The notes under the pieces: generated by a model
Database searches by the model: none
What the model was told of the DNA's origin: nothing
The model's input: only the letters and a program-made list of their open reading frames with translations
In this document: positions 11,226-21,810 of the stretch, piece by piece
Layout: every line of letters starts with the position of its first letter
Numbering within the stretch: position 1 is the stretch's first letter
Position numbers and translations under genes: made by a program
Assembly (NCBI GenBank): GCA_020698575.1
Contig: CM036251.1
Location: 32,925,288-32,989,287 of the forward strand
Origin: Bostrychus sinensis
Lineage: Eukaryota > Chordata > Actinopteri > Gobiiformes > Eleotridae
Direction: 5' to 3'
DNA length: 64,000 bases

Positions 11226-11957
11226 AGTATTGCAAATATTGGCGCTTGTATTATGGCCACAATGGATGTCGAATCGCTCTACAGCAATATTGTACATGAA
11301 GAAGGATTAGAGGCCCTAAGACGTTATCTGGGGAATAGAGGTACAGCTCAAATGCCCCCAACAGATTTCATCATACAGCTAACTGAGCGGACCTTAAAAA
11401 ATAATGTTTTTTTTTTGTTTGAAGATAAATTATACAAACAAGAAAAGGGGACTGCTATGGGTGCGTGTTTTGCACCAAATTATGCAAATTTATTTTTGGG
11501 CCTATGGGAAGCAATGTATATTCATACAAATCTCAATCCTTTTAAAGATAAAATTGTGCGGTGGGGCAGATATATCGATGATGTCATTATTTTTTTTTCA
11601 GGGTCAGGAAGGGAACTGCTTGACTTTCATCTTTATATCAACAGTCTGAATGTCAATTTAAAGTTAAGTTTGGAATATGATTTCAAAACTATTAATTTTC
11701 TGGACCTAAAGATTACAAAAGATGACCAAGGCAATCTACATTCTTCAATTTTTAGGAAACCTACAGATCTTAATACAATATTGCATGCAGATAGTTTTCA
11801 TCCTCCTTGGTTAATAAAAAATATTCCTTTTGGACAGAAACAGAGACTCAGACGCATATGTGACTCTGCCCAGGATTTTGTAAGCCAATCTATGGATATG
11901 CAACAACGTTTTATTCAAAGGCCTGTATCCAACAGAGCTTCTGGCTCAGGCTCATGA
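11226..11957 (+). CDS. Penelope-like reverse transcriptase, C-terminal part (remnant)
   Basis: The frame is open from the insertion boundary. Its first ATG is at 11253, giving 234 residues from there, but the natural start is lost. RT motif A is MDVESLYSNI with the catalytic Asp at 11265. Motif B is KGTAMGACFAPNYANL (residues 65-80). Motif C is RYIDDVIIFF with the Asp pair at 11577-11582. INFLDLKI follows, and then the thumb block FRKPTDLNTILHADSFHPP ... IPFGQKQRLRRIC, which is distinctive for Penelope-like RTs. The enzyme family reverse-transcribes its RNA at a nicked chromosomal target. Here fingers motifs 1-2 are missing, and the frame leaves homology near 11920, so the last dozen residues are frameshift product. 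Confidence 0.88.
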   Translation, partial: SIANIGACIMATMDVESLYSNIVHEEGLEALRRYLGNRGTAQMPPTDFIIQLTERTLKNNVFFLFEDKLYKQEKGTAMGACFAPNYANLFLGLWEAMYIHTNLNPFKDKIVRWGRYIDDVIIFFSGSGRELLDFHLYINSLNVNLKLSLEYDFKTINFLDLKITKDDQGNLHSSIFRKPTDLNTILHADSFHPPWLIKNIPFGQKQRLRRICDSAQDFVSQSMDMQQRFIQRPVSNRASGSGS

Positions 11958-12681
11958 GAAAGCCCTGTCACTGGAGAGGACTGAACTACTCACCTCCAAA
12001 CCTAAACAGGAACAAGTCCAGAAGCCTTTTGTTGTCACACGTTATAGTAAAGAGGCAGTTCAGATTAAACATATCATAAAGAAAAACTGGGACATTATTG
12101 TGAGTGATCCCCTCCTCAGAGACGTATTCCCTGAGCCCCCTGGAGTCAGTTTCAAAAGAGCTCCTACAATAAAGGACAAGTTGGTGAAGAGCTACCTCCC
12201 AGCCTCTAAACCTAACACATGGCTCTCTCGTCCAAATGGCAACTTTCGCTGTGGCCAATGCAGATACTGTGAGAACATGGTAAAGGTGAACACCTTCATG
12301 GATATAGCTAATAATATGACATACTTAATTCATAGCTTTATAAACTGTAATAACACCCATGTAGTGTATGGTCTTGAATGCCCTTGTGGCTGTTTCTATG
12401 TTGGCCTCACTAAAAGGAGGCTCAGAGATAGAGTGGCTGAGCATAGATATGCCATTCATATTGGAAATTTAAACTATCCCATGGCCAAACATTATATGGA
12501 GGCTCATCATGGAAGTGACTCTACCTTAAAGGTGTCTGGCATTGAAGCTATCACTATGGATGCCAGGGGCGGGGACAAAATCCTACGCCTTAAACAAAGA
12601 GAAGCCTATTGGATCCATGTTCTCAAGGCCATGAGTTATCCGGGCTTAAATGAGGACTTAGATCTTTCGTGCTTTTTATAA
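11923..12681 (+). CDS. Penelope-like GIY-YIG endonuclease domain (remnant, +1 frame)
   Basis: This frame continues the retroelement protein after a frame change near 11920. It is open through 11923-12681, with a start-like GTG at 12100 that is only internal. A linker with CGQCRYC (12250-12270; Cys at spacing x2-x2) precedes the nuclease and matches the Cys motif that links RT and nuclease in these elements. The GIY-YIG core reads VVYGLECPCGCFYVGLTKRR (12361-12420), then LRDRVAEH with the catalytic Arg region. KQREAYWI supplies the Glu at 12601. The domain family nicks target DNA to prime reverse transcription. The domain itself looks undamaged up to the TAA stop. Confidence 0.88.
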   Translation: MYPTELLAQAHEKALSLERTELLTSKPKQEQVQKPFVVTRYSKEAVQIKHIIKKNWDIIVSDPLLRDVFPEPPGVSFKRAPTIKDKLVKSYLPASKPNTWLSRPNGNFRCGQCRYCENMVKVNTFMDIANNMTYLIHSFINCNNTHVVYGLECPCGCFYVGLTKRRLRDRVAEHRYAIHIGNLNYPMAKHYMEAHHGSDSTLKVSGIEAITMDARGGDKILRLKQREAYWIHVLKAMSYPGLNEDLDLSCFL

Positions 12682-12699
12682 TTGTAAATCATTGAAATG

Positions 12700-12745
<46 letters not shown>

Positions 12746-13110
12746 TTTTTCCGCTCTATTTCAAATGTCTTGATACTGTTTCCTGTGTGTAGAGGGATAA
12801 CCATAGTTTCTCTATTTCAAAATTTCTGGTTACTGCCCCTTGTGTCAGGGAGGACAGCTACAGTCTTTATACTCCTGGCTGCACACCTACAGGAGTATAA
12901 ATTAGTGTTTCCCTTTGTCTTTGTGTTCACACCCTAAAGAAGGCGCAAGCTAACAACACGTTGGTGTGTTTTAATGTCAGCCTTCATGAAATAAAGGCTT
13001 TTTATACTAAGTGAGTGCCTGGACCTTGTTTTTCTTCAACTTCTGTTACCCTTTCCATGAGCACCATTGGTTTTGCAGATACCAGTAGCTCCCTCTCTTA
13101 ATCTGTTTTT
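12682..13110 (+). other. 3' non-coding region of the Penelope-like element
   Basis: It holds a (TA)n tract at 12704-12738 followed by T-rich DNA. A perfect inverted repeat of 11 bp (TTATACTCCTG at 12867-12877, CAGGAGTATAA at 12890-12900) has a 12-nt loop. Two copies of TCTATTTCAAA lie near 12756 and 12811. A short stem, AGCCTT..AAGGCT, lies near 12980. I looked for a hammerhead ribozyme core, known in some of these elements, and did not find a complete one. Confidence 0.6.
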
Positions 13111-13585
13111 ATACCTGGAGTTGTGTTTTGCTTTATTCACATATGTTTAAAGTAATCTTCTATTCTCTGGTGCTGCATTCTGAGGCCTCGCAATGCTTTG
13201 AACCTCCGCCTCTCCTACGAAACCCCACCCACTCCAGGAAGCACTGACCAATCAACATCTACCCTCTACATCCAGTCTGCTCTCATTCATTTGTCTAAAA
13301 AAAATTAAAAATAAAATAACAGTGTGCAGCGCATTTTGTAGTAAAATAGTATTATACCAAAAGTTTAAGGAAGTGATGTTCTTTTTTATTATGTTCAAAA
13401 GCTCTGCTGCCCTCTGCTGGTTTTTCCACCTGTTTCTTTAGGCACCAGTAGAGTACTTATTAAAAATGTTTTCTTTTAGTCAGATAATGTTTGTAAAGGT
13501 TGTAAAATGTGCAATGCTTTTGTAGAGGCGACCAAGATTGGTTTAAGAATATATGAATAAAAGCATTCTATAGCCTCTTTATTTT
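13111..13585 (+). mobile_element. MITE family B, right part
   Basis: It resumes with the duplicated ATACCTGGAGTTGT and then GTTTTGCTTTATTCACAT. It continues with CCCACTCCAGGAAGCACTGA and GCTGCCCTCTGCTGG, and ends ATGAATAAAAGCATTC..TAGCCTCTTTA. The same order occurs at 48590-49115 and 54165-54705. It carries a CTCF-core-like motif at 13407-13420 (minus strand). Confidence 0.75.
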
Positions 13586-14690
13586 GAAGAGCAAGCGAGG
13601 GAACAAAACTGAGACCAAGACAGGATATTGGACAGGATATAGCTATTATTGGCGTATTTTGCATTTATAGTAATATACCCTTCACTTTTTTGTCTCCTTG
13701 AACAGCGCCACCTAAATCCTTTTGTGTTCCGTGACCTTTAGCTTTACAAATTAAGCACATTCACTAATATGATCTGTTTATGAGCTTTGGTTGTGCTCAA
13801 ACTGATAAATAAACAAATGCATTGTGTCACAACCCTATGATCGGGGCTGATTTTGTATTCTACCCAGACGAGCCCCTAGTTTGTCAAATCTGGCTCGGGA
13901 CCATTACAAAAATTTACGCCAAACAGCGAGATAAATCAGATATTGTATTTTTTATTTAAAATGAAAATATGATACCTATATACTATATACTACTATAAAC
14001 AGTTTGTGTGTATGTCTATATTTTGTCCACTAACACATGCTGAAGTTGTGTTGTCTTATTGTTTCATGCCTGTATCAGTGTCACATCTGCAAGGTGCCCC
14101 TCTGTCGTCTGTGCCAAGGCTCTGGGTGTATGTGTGGTGGTGGTGGTGGTGGTGGGGTGGGGTGTCTGGACCTGACGGAGCACTCTGATTGGCTCACCAT
14201 CTGTCTGCGGCGCCGAGCAGATGTCTGGGTAAAAAAAAACAAAAAAACAAAAACACACACACAGATTTCTCCTGTCCTCTTTGTGTGAGTGAATACTGTA
14301 TGTACTGGCCCTGCTCTGACACCGGTCCCTCTGGGGCCCATTGTCTTCAGATGGAGTCAGTTAACAGCTATAGGCCCGTGTCATAATGAAGAGCTGTCTT
14401 GTTAGCAGACACTTGAAGAGGCCGCAGCACACTGCCTGGCACATCAATTTACACAACTGAGCTTCCACAAACAAAGAACCTTTTATTCTAAACTACTGAC
14501 GGCCATAATTGATAATAATATATTTTAAGGTATTTTGGGCTTCCTTAAAAATAAATAAATAAGTAAATAAATATTTATTTTTTGACCATTAGCATTAAGC
14601 TTTAAATCCTTAACATAGCAGTATGCACTATTGAGGTTCTTCAAGTTCAAAATTTTTTAGACTTAAAGAATATTTATCCACTTTAATAAT
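13586..14690. other. No gene seen; GGT microsatellite
   Basis: A GGT/GTG tract lies at about 14133-14163. A non-repetitive stretch at 14395-14470 may be conserved DNA. An A-rich tract followed by (AC)n lies at 14230-14262. No coding sequence is supported. Confidence 0.35.
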
Positions 14691-14697
14691 ATTTAAA

Positions 14698-15150
14698 ATG
14701 GGGCGACAGTGGAGCAGGAGGTTGGGTGGGCTGTCCACTAAACAGAAGGCTGGTGACAGGGGCGTTTTGAGCTTTACAGATTTAAGGGTGCTGACTGCTG
14801 ACGCCCTTGTAAGCAAAGAAATAAACCAACAATAGAAACATTGGGTGAAATAATAAATATTTTACATGTAATTTCTTGGATTATGGAGCCTTTTATAATG
14901 TCATATTTGTAGCTAAAACTCAACTTATGAGTGCTGCAGCTCCCCTAAAAATGGTCTAGCTGTGCCTATGATTGGTGATTTGATTTCCTACTCTGAACTG
15001 TGCATTTTGTTGTTGTGTGCTTATGCAAGAGGCAGACACTTGACCCAAATTGTCCTTCCTGTCGCAGTAGGTGACTGTGGTTCCTGTGGTTCCGATACAG
15101 AGGTAGTGGGGGTAAGCACTTTGTATACAATGTAAAAAAATATCTGTAAA
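14698..15150 (+). mobile_element. Decayed tRNA-type SINE pieces
   Basis: GGGGCGACAGTGGAGCAGGA followed by TGGGCTGTCCACTAA..AGAAGGCTGGTG (14699-14755) matches the head of a common fish SINE related to tRNA. A separate piece at about 15015-15140 (TGTGCTTATGCAAGAGGCAG..ACACTTGACCCAAATTG, then GTAAGCACTTTGTATACAATG) matches the body and tail. The B-box is lost. Confidence 0.45.
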
Positions 15151-15194
15151 TGTCATAGTAAAAATCTGTCTATCTATCTGAATTAGAAAAGCTG

Positions 15195-15945
15195 TTTAAG
15201 GCACACCTTTATTTTTCAAAAGCTGGAGAGTCTGGTTCCTCATTTGTAGCCTTGTGCGGTTTTCTCCGTTTTGTCTCTATTTTAACAACAGTAAAGTCTC
15301 ATTGATGCCCAACGTAACAACCACATTCAAACAAACAGATTTTTTCCACAAGTCTTTTTACAAATGGCTTCTGCTGCTGTGCCCGTTCTAAAATAAGTAG
15401 AGCTGCTCAGAATACGACTGATAGGATACTCCGTCTGCAATTATTCTGCCCATAGAACTGAAATTCAAGCAAAGGCATACCAGACGGGCTGCAACATCTA
15501 ATCAGATTAATTGATTACAATGAGTTATTGAAATAATCGTCAACTAATCTAGTAATTGATTAATCACTATCTGGGATTTTGATACATTCTAAACCATGTT
15601 ATGTCCTGAGAGAAGAGCTTTTATTCCCAAAACAGGGCAGTAAACCTACAGAAACAGTTAAATGCAATGTCAGTTTTAAGTGTTTGAACAAAAATGTCTG
15701 CTAGTAAGTCTTCAAATAGCATGCTTGAACCTTTGTCTGGTTCAAATTTGGTCAAAATAAAATAAAATAAAATAAATAAAATAAATTAAATGATTTTTTT
15801 GTAGAATTATTACCAACCTTTAACAGGAACTAAACAATCTCATTAATTCTTACAGCACCAGGTCATAACACATTTACTTCCACTTTTCTATTTGATTTTT
15901 AACTTCTAACTTCTTTGTATAGAATAGAAAAAGAGTTTGTCTGTC
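15195..15945 (+). mobile_element. DNA transposon family D (copy 2), interrupted
   Basis: It shares with the 21.8 kb copy the blocks TTAACAACAGTAAAGT, TTGATGCCCAACGTAACAAC, GAGCTGCTC and AGGCATACCAGAC. The matching right end (AACTTCTTTGTATAGAATAG, near 15905) stands about 400 bp further on than in the other copy. So about 15487-15899 is inserted DNA. Confidence 0.5.
15487..15899. mobile_element. Inserted element starting GGGCTGCAAC (hAT-like end)
   Basis: The insert begins with GGGCTGCAACATCTAATCAG and ATTAATTGATTACAATGAG..AATAATCG. This style is typical of the ends of fish hAT-type MITEs. An (AAAAT)n tract lies at about 15756-15790. I could not find a matching inverted right end, so the class is uncertain. 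Confidence 0.35.
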
Positions 15946-16833
15946 ATTCTGATGTCTCTGACTAATTTCCTGTAATGTCAAGCTATCTCTCTATCAAATG
16001 AAGACAAACAATTTGATTTAATCTGTAGGAAAAAACTGCCAATAGCCTTTGATTGGTTAAATACACTAATGTGAACCCGTCATAGTGAGACGTGGCATAT
16101 ACTGTATGTGGGTCAGAGCTTGTGCTTGTTTATATCATGCTGGTTTTCCTTCTTATAGAGGAAGGAAACACAATATCACAACAAAAAAAGAGAAGTGAGT
16201 CAGAAGCATGTTGTGTAAATGTTAGTGAGGAATGCACAACTGGCCCCCTCTGCTGCTTTATTCTCTAGCTTCATTTAATAGATCCAACATTATCCATAAG
16301 TCATTCTAATGTGAGTGGACCAAGTCACTGTTCTACACCGTCTATGGAATAAGGCTTTGCAGCATGAGTTCTGTTTGGTTATTGTCCTTTTTGCTACAGA
16401 CCAATCTGTGACCTTGGTTGTCATGGCAACGGCTGCAGTACAACAAAGCATTTTGAATCACTCTTTTCTCTTGTGTTTTTCAAAATATAAGATACACAAT
16501 TAAAACAACAATCCTCAGTGCATAGTATTGTGTATTTGACATTTTTACCAAGTAGGGTGTGTTTTCACTTGCGCTGGTTTGTTTGTTTCTTCAAAAAGTA
16601 TCGGTTACATTTTAAGTGATGTTCAATTATTTGTCTCTAAGTACAAGCCCCTGCACACTGCTTCCAGCGAAACAACATAGGGCTCCAACCATTTATTAGA
16701 GAAACAGGACAAGTTGTATAAAATGAAAGGATGTGTGAATAAATAATTCATTCTGAACCCAATAAAAGCTAGCCTATAAAACATAATGCACACTTAACAT
16801 GGTGGAATAAAGAACAATAGTTAGCTCAGGGCA
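15946..16833. other. No gene seen; RFX X-box-like site
   Basis: GTTGTCATGGCAAC at 16417-16430 differs by one base from a palindromic RFX X-box (GTTGCCATGGCAAC). The remainder is unassigned. The open frame at 16315-16503 has no recognisable domain. Confidence 0.3.
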
Positions 16834-17241
16834 TTAAAGCTGCTGGTTCATATATAATCTATTAAATCTGTTAATCAGCTAAATCCACTTTTTTGAGCTT
16901 TTAACCATGTTATAATGTTGTTTGCATTTAAAAAATATACCTGGAGGAGTATTTTGTTTAATTCACACATGTTTGCTGAGCCCATCCTTTCCTGAAGATC
17001 TAGAAAAACTTGGTCTAGTGAGTTTCTAATAGCTGTGCTAAATAGCTATTTTATGCCCCGTCCAGTCCCCACTCTTGCCACATAATTCAAGTGTTTTCTA
17101 CAACGTCAAAGCCACAGCTCCCCAAAAGAAGACATTGTCCATACATTTACATTATTTTAAGTTATAAAATGTGAAATACTAATGCAAAGGTGTCCAAAAT
17201 CATTTCAAAAAGCCTAAAAAATCTTTATATGGGACCTTTAA
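16834..17241 (+). mobile_element. TTAA-flanked MITE, family A (copy 1)
   Basis: It is bounded by TTAA at 16834-16837 and 17238-17241. Its internal order is TTTTAACCATGTTATAATG, ATACCTGGAGGAG, TATGCCCCGTCCAGTCCCCA, CTCCCCAAAAGAAGACATTG, AAAATGTGAAATACTAATGC and TATATGGGACC. The same order recurs at 33.1, 44.0, 49.4 and 59.8 kb. TTAA targets are characteristic of piggyBac-type transposition; assignment to that superfamily is inferred. Confidence 0.65.
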
Positions 17242-17694
17242 AGCAGAACTCAGTAACTTTTTTACCTTAAATAAACCGCTTCAGAGTCTGTGTGATGGTT
17301 AAATGAGTTGTTGTGGGGTAAATGAAGTGTACGGTGTCTCTCCCTGGAGTCTCTTGGCCGAATATGACACTTGCAACAATGAGCACAATTGACCCGGTGT
17401 CACAGATGTCTCGGGTCTTGTGAGAAAGCGGCACATTGCAACAACAACAAACTAGTGATGGCTTTATTTCTGGATTTTTGTTATGGCAGAGCAGCAAAAT
17501 GGCAGAAAAAACTTTGTATGGATACAAGGAGGGGAAAACAAAAGCAAAGGCAAGCGAGGGATCACAATAGAAGTCAACTGAGCGTGTGAGTGTTAATACT
17601 TTAGTGCTTTACTCTGAAATGTAGGGAGAGCTTCATAGAGGAAAATGAGGCAAAACAGCGAAGAAACGAGCAGAGTTATTGAGTTCCACTTTAA
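17238..17694 (+). mobile_element. TTAA-flanked MITE, family C (complete copy)
   Basis: It lies between TTAA at 17238-17241 and TTAA at 17691-17694. The left end AAAGCAGAACTCAGTAAC and the reverse complement of the right end, AAAGTGGAACTCAATAAC, form an 18-bp inverted repeat with three mismatches. No transposase is present. It shares its left TTAA with the family A element before it. Other copies are at 5348 (partial) and 25479 (minus strand). Confidence 0.75.
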
Positions 17695-18904
17695 ATACCG
17701 TTGATACTGTTTAAAAGTTTACATGCAGTTTTATATAAAATTTCTGTCCAAGAAACCCTCAACTTTTGCCACTTTGGATTCCCAAAAATTATTGGTACTT
17801 TAAAATTATATTACTCAAGTAGAAGTAAAATAGTAGTCAATACAGAGTGCTGCTAAAAGACATTTCTTTTACTGTTACTTTTACTATTACTTCCCCTTCT
17901 CTACTACTAATGATAGTAGTCACTGCTAATATTATCCCAAAACCTGGAATCAACCACAAAAAACCAGAGTTCTCAGATCGCCCACTAGAGGGAGCTCAAG
18001 ACTGTTGAATCACATCCCAGAGATGAACACAGTAAACCATGCATGTAATGACGCTTATTAAACACAATAGTATTTTCCCCTCAAAACCCATCTGTATCAG
18101 AATGGTGGGATGAAAACAAATGCTCCTTACAATCTCTGGGATAACAATTCAATTATGGTCAAATGAAAAACACATGCAATGTTGACAGCTATGTAATAAA
18201 TGGTTTGGTCTATCAATATTACTGTAAATGCTGATAGTTCACATCTTCACCTGTGATGGAAAAAGTCAATACATGTTTTCATTAGAATTCCTATTATTGG
18301 ATCAGAGATTTGCAACAGCCGAATTGCATGTAGTGTGTAATCTGCATTGTAATATGTTTTGTACAGTTTAAAAAAAAAATTGCATTAGTCAATAGTATAT
18401 TATAAAATTAGTTTATTTGAACCTTTTGCCTTTCATGAGAATTATCAAAGTCCTACAAAAGGAGCACAGATAGATAGATATTATAGATATAGATAGGTAT
18501 TATTGATTAAGATTTATCAGCTGTTGACTTTTTCATAATAAGCCATTTACATAGCTCATGCTGTATTATGTGGGTCTTTACCAGCCTGTAATGTATATCA
18601 ACTGTCTGACACTAAAGTTGCTGAAGTAACTTACCGTAGTTTGTATAAACTGAGGGATGGCCAAAATGTTTTTATTCATTCATAATATGGCATAGGTTTT
18701 ACTCTGGAAGCCATCTTTTTTGCTTCACCAACCACTGATTTCCATTTTTTTCTACTTAAATGCAAGGAGATTGATGTCTAGAAATAACTCTGGTATTTGA
18801 ATATAATAACTGAGACCTGGCCACACATGGGACTCTCCACTGCTGTGGTGCCACTATAGGTGCAGAGACCACTCTGGTACGAAAAGAGCTGAAAAACATC
18901 ACTG
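17695..18904. other. No gene seen; repeat traces
   Basis: 17790-17930 has the triplet/GTACTTTTAC-type repeat seen at 1960. CCACTAGAGGGAG at 17982-17994 fits a CTCF core. (TAGA)n-like bases lie at 18468-18500. The rest is unassigned. Confidence 0.35.
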
Positions 18905-18910
18905 CTCATA

Positions 18911-19455
18911 ATGGGTGTGTTTACACTGACTATACCAGTTATGATGGGTATTTTAAGTCTCCAGGTTTTGTCTGTGTGCTGTAAACACAGTATCCTGAAT
19001 TCAGGGTCCAGGATAAGCCAATTTCCTGGTTATGAGAAACTGGGATACTCCACCTGGAAAACTCCAATAGAAACCAGGTTACAGAGGCATGTAAACCCAG
19101 TATCCAGGATTCTGAGAGACTCGAAAGCCTCAACTTTCCCACAGTGACAGTAACTTGTATTTCTAATCTTGCAATATTAAAAAAAAGGACACAGTCTGTT
19201 AAACAATGTGCCACCTTTATGCCCAGCGCTGGTTGGAGTGGCCATAATCTCTGTTGCTTTCAGACTAAACTAATGCTTTTTTCCACTCTTCATATCATCT
19301 TGCACTGCTGCAGTGATAGCAGCAACTTTGCCATAGTGCCCCTGTATATATCCAGGATACTTGATTTTGCCATGTATACAGGGATCTGAGTATCCTGGTT
19401 TCTCTGAGCACATGTAAAAGTCATAACTCAAGTGCATCTAAACACACTTAATGAC
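18911..19455. mobile_element. Putative MITE with GTGTGTTTA ends
   Basis: It begins GTGTGTTTACACTGACTATA (near 18915) and ends with TCTAAACACAC near 19440. The interior has repeated CAGTATCC(T/A)G and CCAGGAT words in both orientations. The imperfect inverted ends and foldback interior suggest a non-autonomous DNA transposon. Overlapping open frames on both strands come from this repeat. Confidence 0.4.
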
Positions 19456-20731
19456 TGAATACTTCTTAAAAAGTATTATAGAGTCACTTTTCACTGCAGT
19501 AAAAAGTATTACCTGTGGAAATTTGGGCCGGTTCAGAAGGAAGCTAGAGGGGCCTCGATCGCCTGTCTATGTCCTTTATATGCTTGTGGAAAACTGTCAA
19601 TTGCTTCCCAAAATGGCGCTAACTACTCACTATGCACCCATGTGACTTCACATGGCATTAACTGATTTTAAGGTATAATGCCCTAGTGAGAATGAAAAAT
19701 GACAAATGGGACTGCAATCTTCTCAAATTTATCATATAAAATGTATCAAAGCAGTTGTGTTGTATGCCAAACTGAACAGTAGGGGGCAGTGTGTGAATGC
19801 CGCTTGATCATTTTGATGCACTTTAAATGTTATACAGGTCTAAGAAAGCATGCCTGTGAAAATGCAGTAAAAAAAAAAAAAACTTGCAAAAATCTGGTCA
19901 TATTTGGTAACGTCATCTCCAAAAGGTCAATATGCACGACAAAGGAGGCAAAACCAAGGCTAGTTGTATAAATTTGGGCTTTTCTATAGACTGTGTAATG
20001 CTAAAAAGAACTGTGGATGGTTCTGTGAGGAGGAGCAAAAATGCACAATGCCAGTGTTGCCATTAAAAGCATAGCTAAAGGTGATTTTGGTTAGCACGTT
20101 GTCACTGTCTCCTCTCTGCCTCTCCGAGCCTGAGTGTGCTGCCTGCTGAGAATGGTGGTCGCCCCGAACAACAGTTGCTAGGCGACGGCTGTGGAGTGAC
20201 TTCATAGCATCAGGCATGCTTCCACGGCGGCTTCACAATGAATGAAACCAATTACCTTCTACTGTTAAATATAAAAATGTGTTTCCTGGCAAAATGTTTT
20301 TTAATTTACAGATGAATGAAGCAGCGTTGTTGTGTGAGTGGTGCGGTGGAGCTTGGTGTGTGGCTTTGACAGTTAATGTACAGGTGGTTTAAGGCTAGAG
20401 TTTGTGGCATGTATTCATTTGGCAAGGGATTGTATGAGATTATGAAGTATATGATGGCCTTTAGGAAAAACTCCAAATGATAATAAAATGTTAGTTACAA
20501 AATGAGTCTCTTCAAATGCATTATTGCAATGAAATAAGTACAATGACTAAATATAGTAGTTATGTATGTAATATATAATCTATAATCTGGATTATGGTAA
20601 TGCTTTTACAAATTATGAATTATGGTAAAGGTCTATAATATTAAGGCTTTTATATTTTAATATATAAATATTGCTATTTATTAATAAATATACACATATT
20701 TAATGATTGCAGTGATGTAAAAACTACACAG
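19456..20731. other. No gene seen; RFX-like site at 20174
   Basis: GTTGCTAGGCGAC at 20174-20186 resembles an RFX X-box half pair, in a GC-richer stretch (20095-20235) that may be regulatory. The rest is AT-rich and unassigned. Confidence 0.3.
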
Positions 20732-20945
20732 ATCCAGTGGTGCTGGGGGATAAGCATTTGCCCAGCAAACAGAGGGTAGCTGATTTGAATCTCACCTGAA
20801 GTGCATACTGTTGTTGTGTCCCTGAGCAAGACACTTCTTCACCCACATTGTCTACTCCAGTCACAGTATGTGGCTGGTTGATGGAAGGGCATCCGGTGTA
20901 AAAACCCTGCCAAATCACTGTGCGACTGGTTCACTGTGGCAACTC
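20732..20945 (+). mobile_element. tRNA-type SINE head joined to a reversed dispersed repeat
   Basis: The head (GATAAGCATTTGCCCAGCAA..GAGGGTAGCTGATTTGAATC, then TGTTGTGTCCCTGAGCAAGA) matches the 6971 SINE with a damaged B-box. From about 20870 it continues with GAAGGGCATCCGGTGTAAAA and GTGGCAACTCTGAAAACAGA. That is the reverse of the GATGCCCTTCCTGACGC repeat seen elsewhere. Confidence 0.6.
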
Positions 20946-21810
20946 TGAAAACAGATGATGAAAGGGAGATGTGTAATTGTGAGGTAATTATAATTTAGTA
21001 TTATCATTATTGTTGTTATTCCTTTGTGTATGTGTGTGTTATTTTATTTAATATTTTTTCATTTTTTCATTTTTTCATTCTCTCTTTTGGATGGAATATT
21101 GTGGTGATATTATATGTTTTGCATTGATTATATCTGAAAAAAGAAAGTATCAAATACAATAATGCAGTTCCGTCATTGTCAACTGGTGGGCTAGGACCCA
21201 AAAGTGGGTCACAGTGAGGTTGAATATACTTTCAGTCTACAGCTATTTGAAGCCTAAATATTGTTTGAAATGAAAGAATTTAGTTTACATAGTTCTGTCC
21301 TCACCAGACAGACAGTTAACAGAGTTGACTTTATTTCTTTGAGCAACAGTTGAAACTCATAACTCAATTTAGTTTATTTCTTTCATTCTATAAATCTATG
21401 AAATGCACAGAAAATACAGCTTTTAGTTTCTTTCTCATTACTTGAGGTGTGATATTTATTATCTGTGAACTAACAGTTTTTGGTGCCTAATTGAGCAATC
21501 AAATGGACTGAATACATCAGTAAATAAAATGCCAAATGGTCATTATTATTCAAATTCATAATGTAAACAAATCATGTATTTTTAGTTACCATGTGCCGTT
21601 AGCATACACCACTAACCAATGCTCTTCCTATGGCCAATATAGTGTCTAGAAAAGGCTCTGAAAGTAACTTTTCCACTGTTTACAACTGTGCTACTGGACA
21701 AATCACTGGACATTAGTTAAGAGTTTGGGAGTAAAGAACTTTGACCAAGACACCTCAAATGCATAGTACAAACCAGGCTATTGCAAAGAGCAGTATATAG
21801 TATATAGGTT
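20946..21810. other. No gene seen
   Basis: AT-rich DNA with a TTTTTCAT tandem at 21056-21080. No supported gene. Confidence 0.3.

Larger units (their letters stand above)
11225..13110 (+). mobile_element. Penelope-like retroelement, 5'-truncated
   Basis: The element encodes an RT core followed by a GIY-YIG nuclease, the defining order of endonuclease-bearing Penelope-like elements (Poseidon/Neptune type in fish). It lacks everything upstream of RT motif A. It is flanked by an exact 14-bp direct repeat ATACCTGGAGTTGT (11211-11224 and 13111-13124) and sits inside a MITE. The 3' region (12682-13110) has a TA/T tract and a perfect 11-bp stem hairpin. One frameshift near 11920 shows it is inactive. 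Confidence 0.9.

Noticed and set aside
12682..13110. Hammerhead ribozyme in the Penelope-like element
   Set aside because: I did not find the CTGATGA and GAAA core elements with the right stems.
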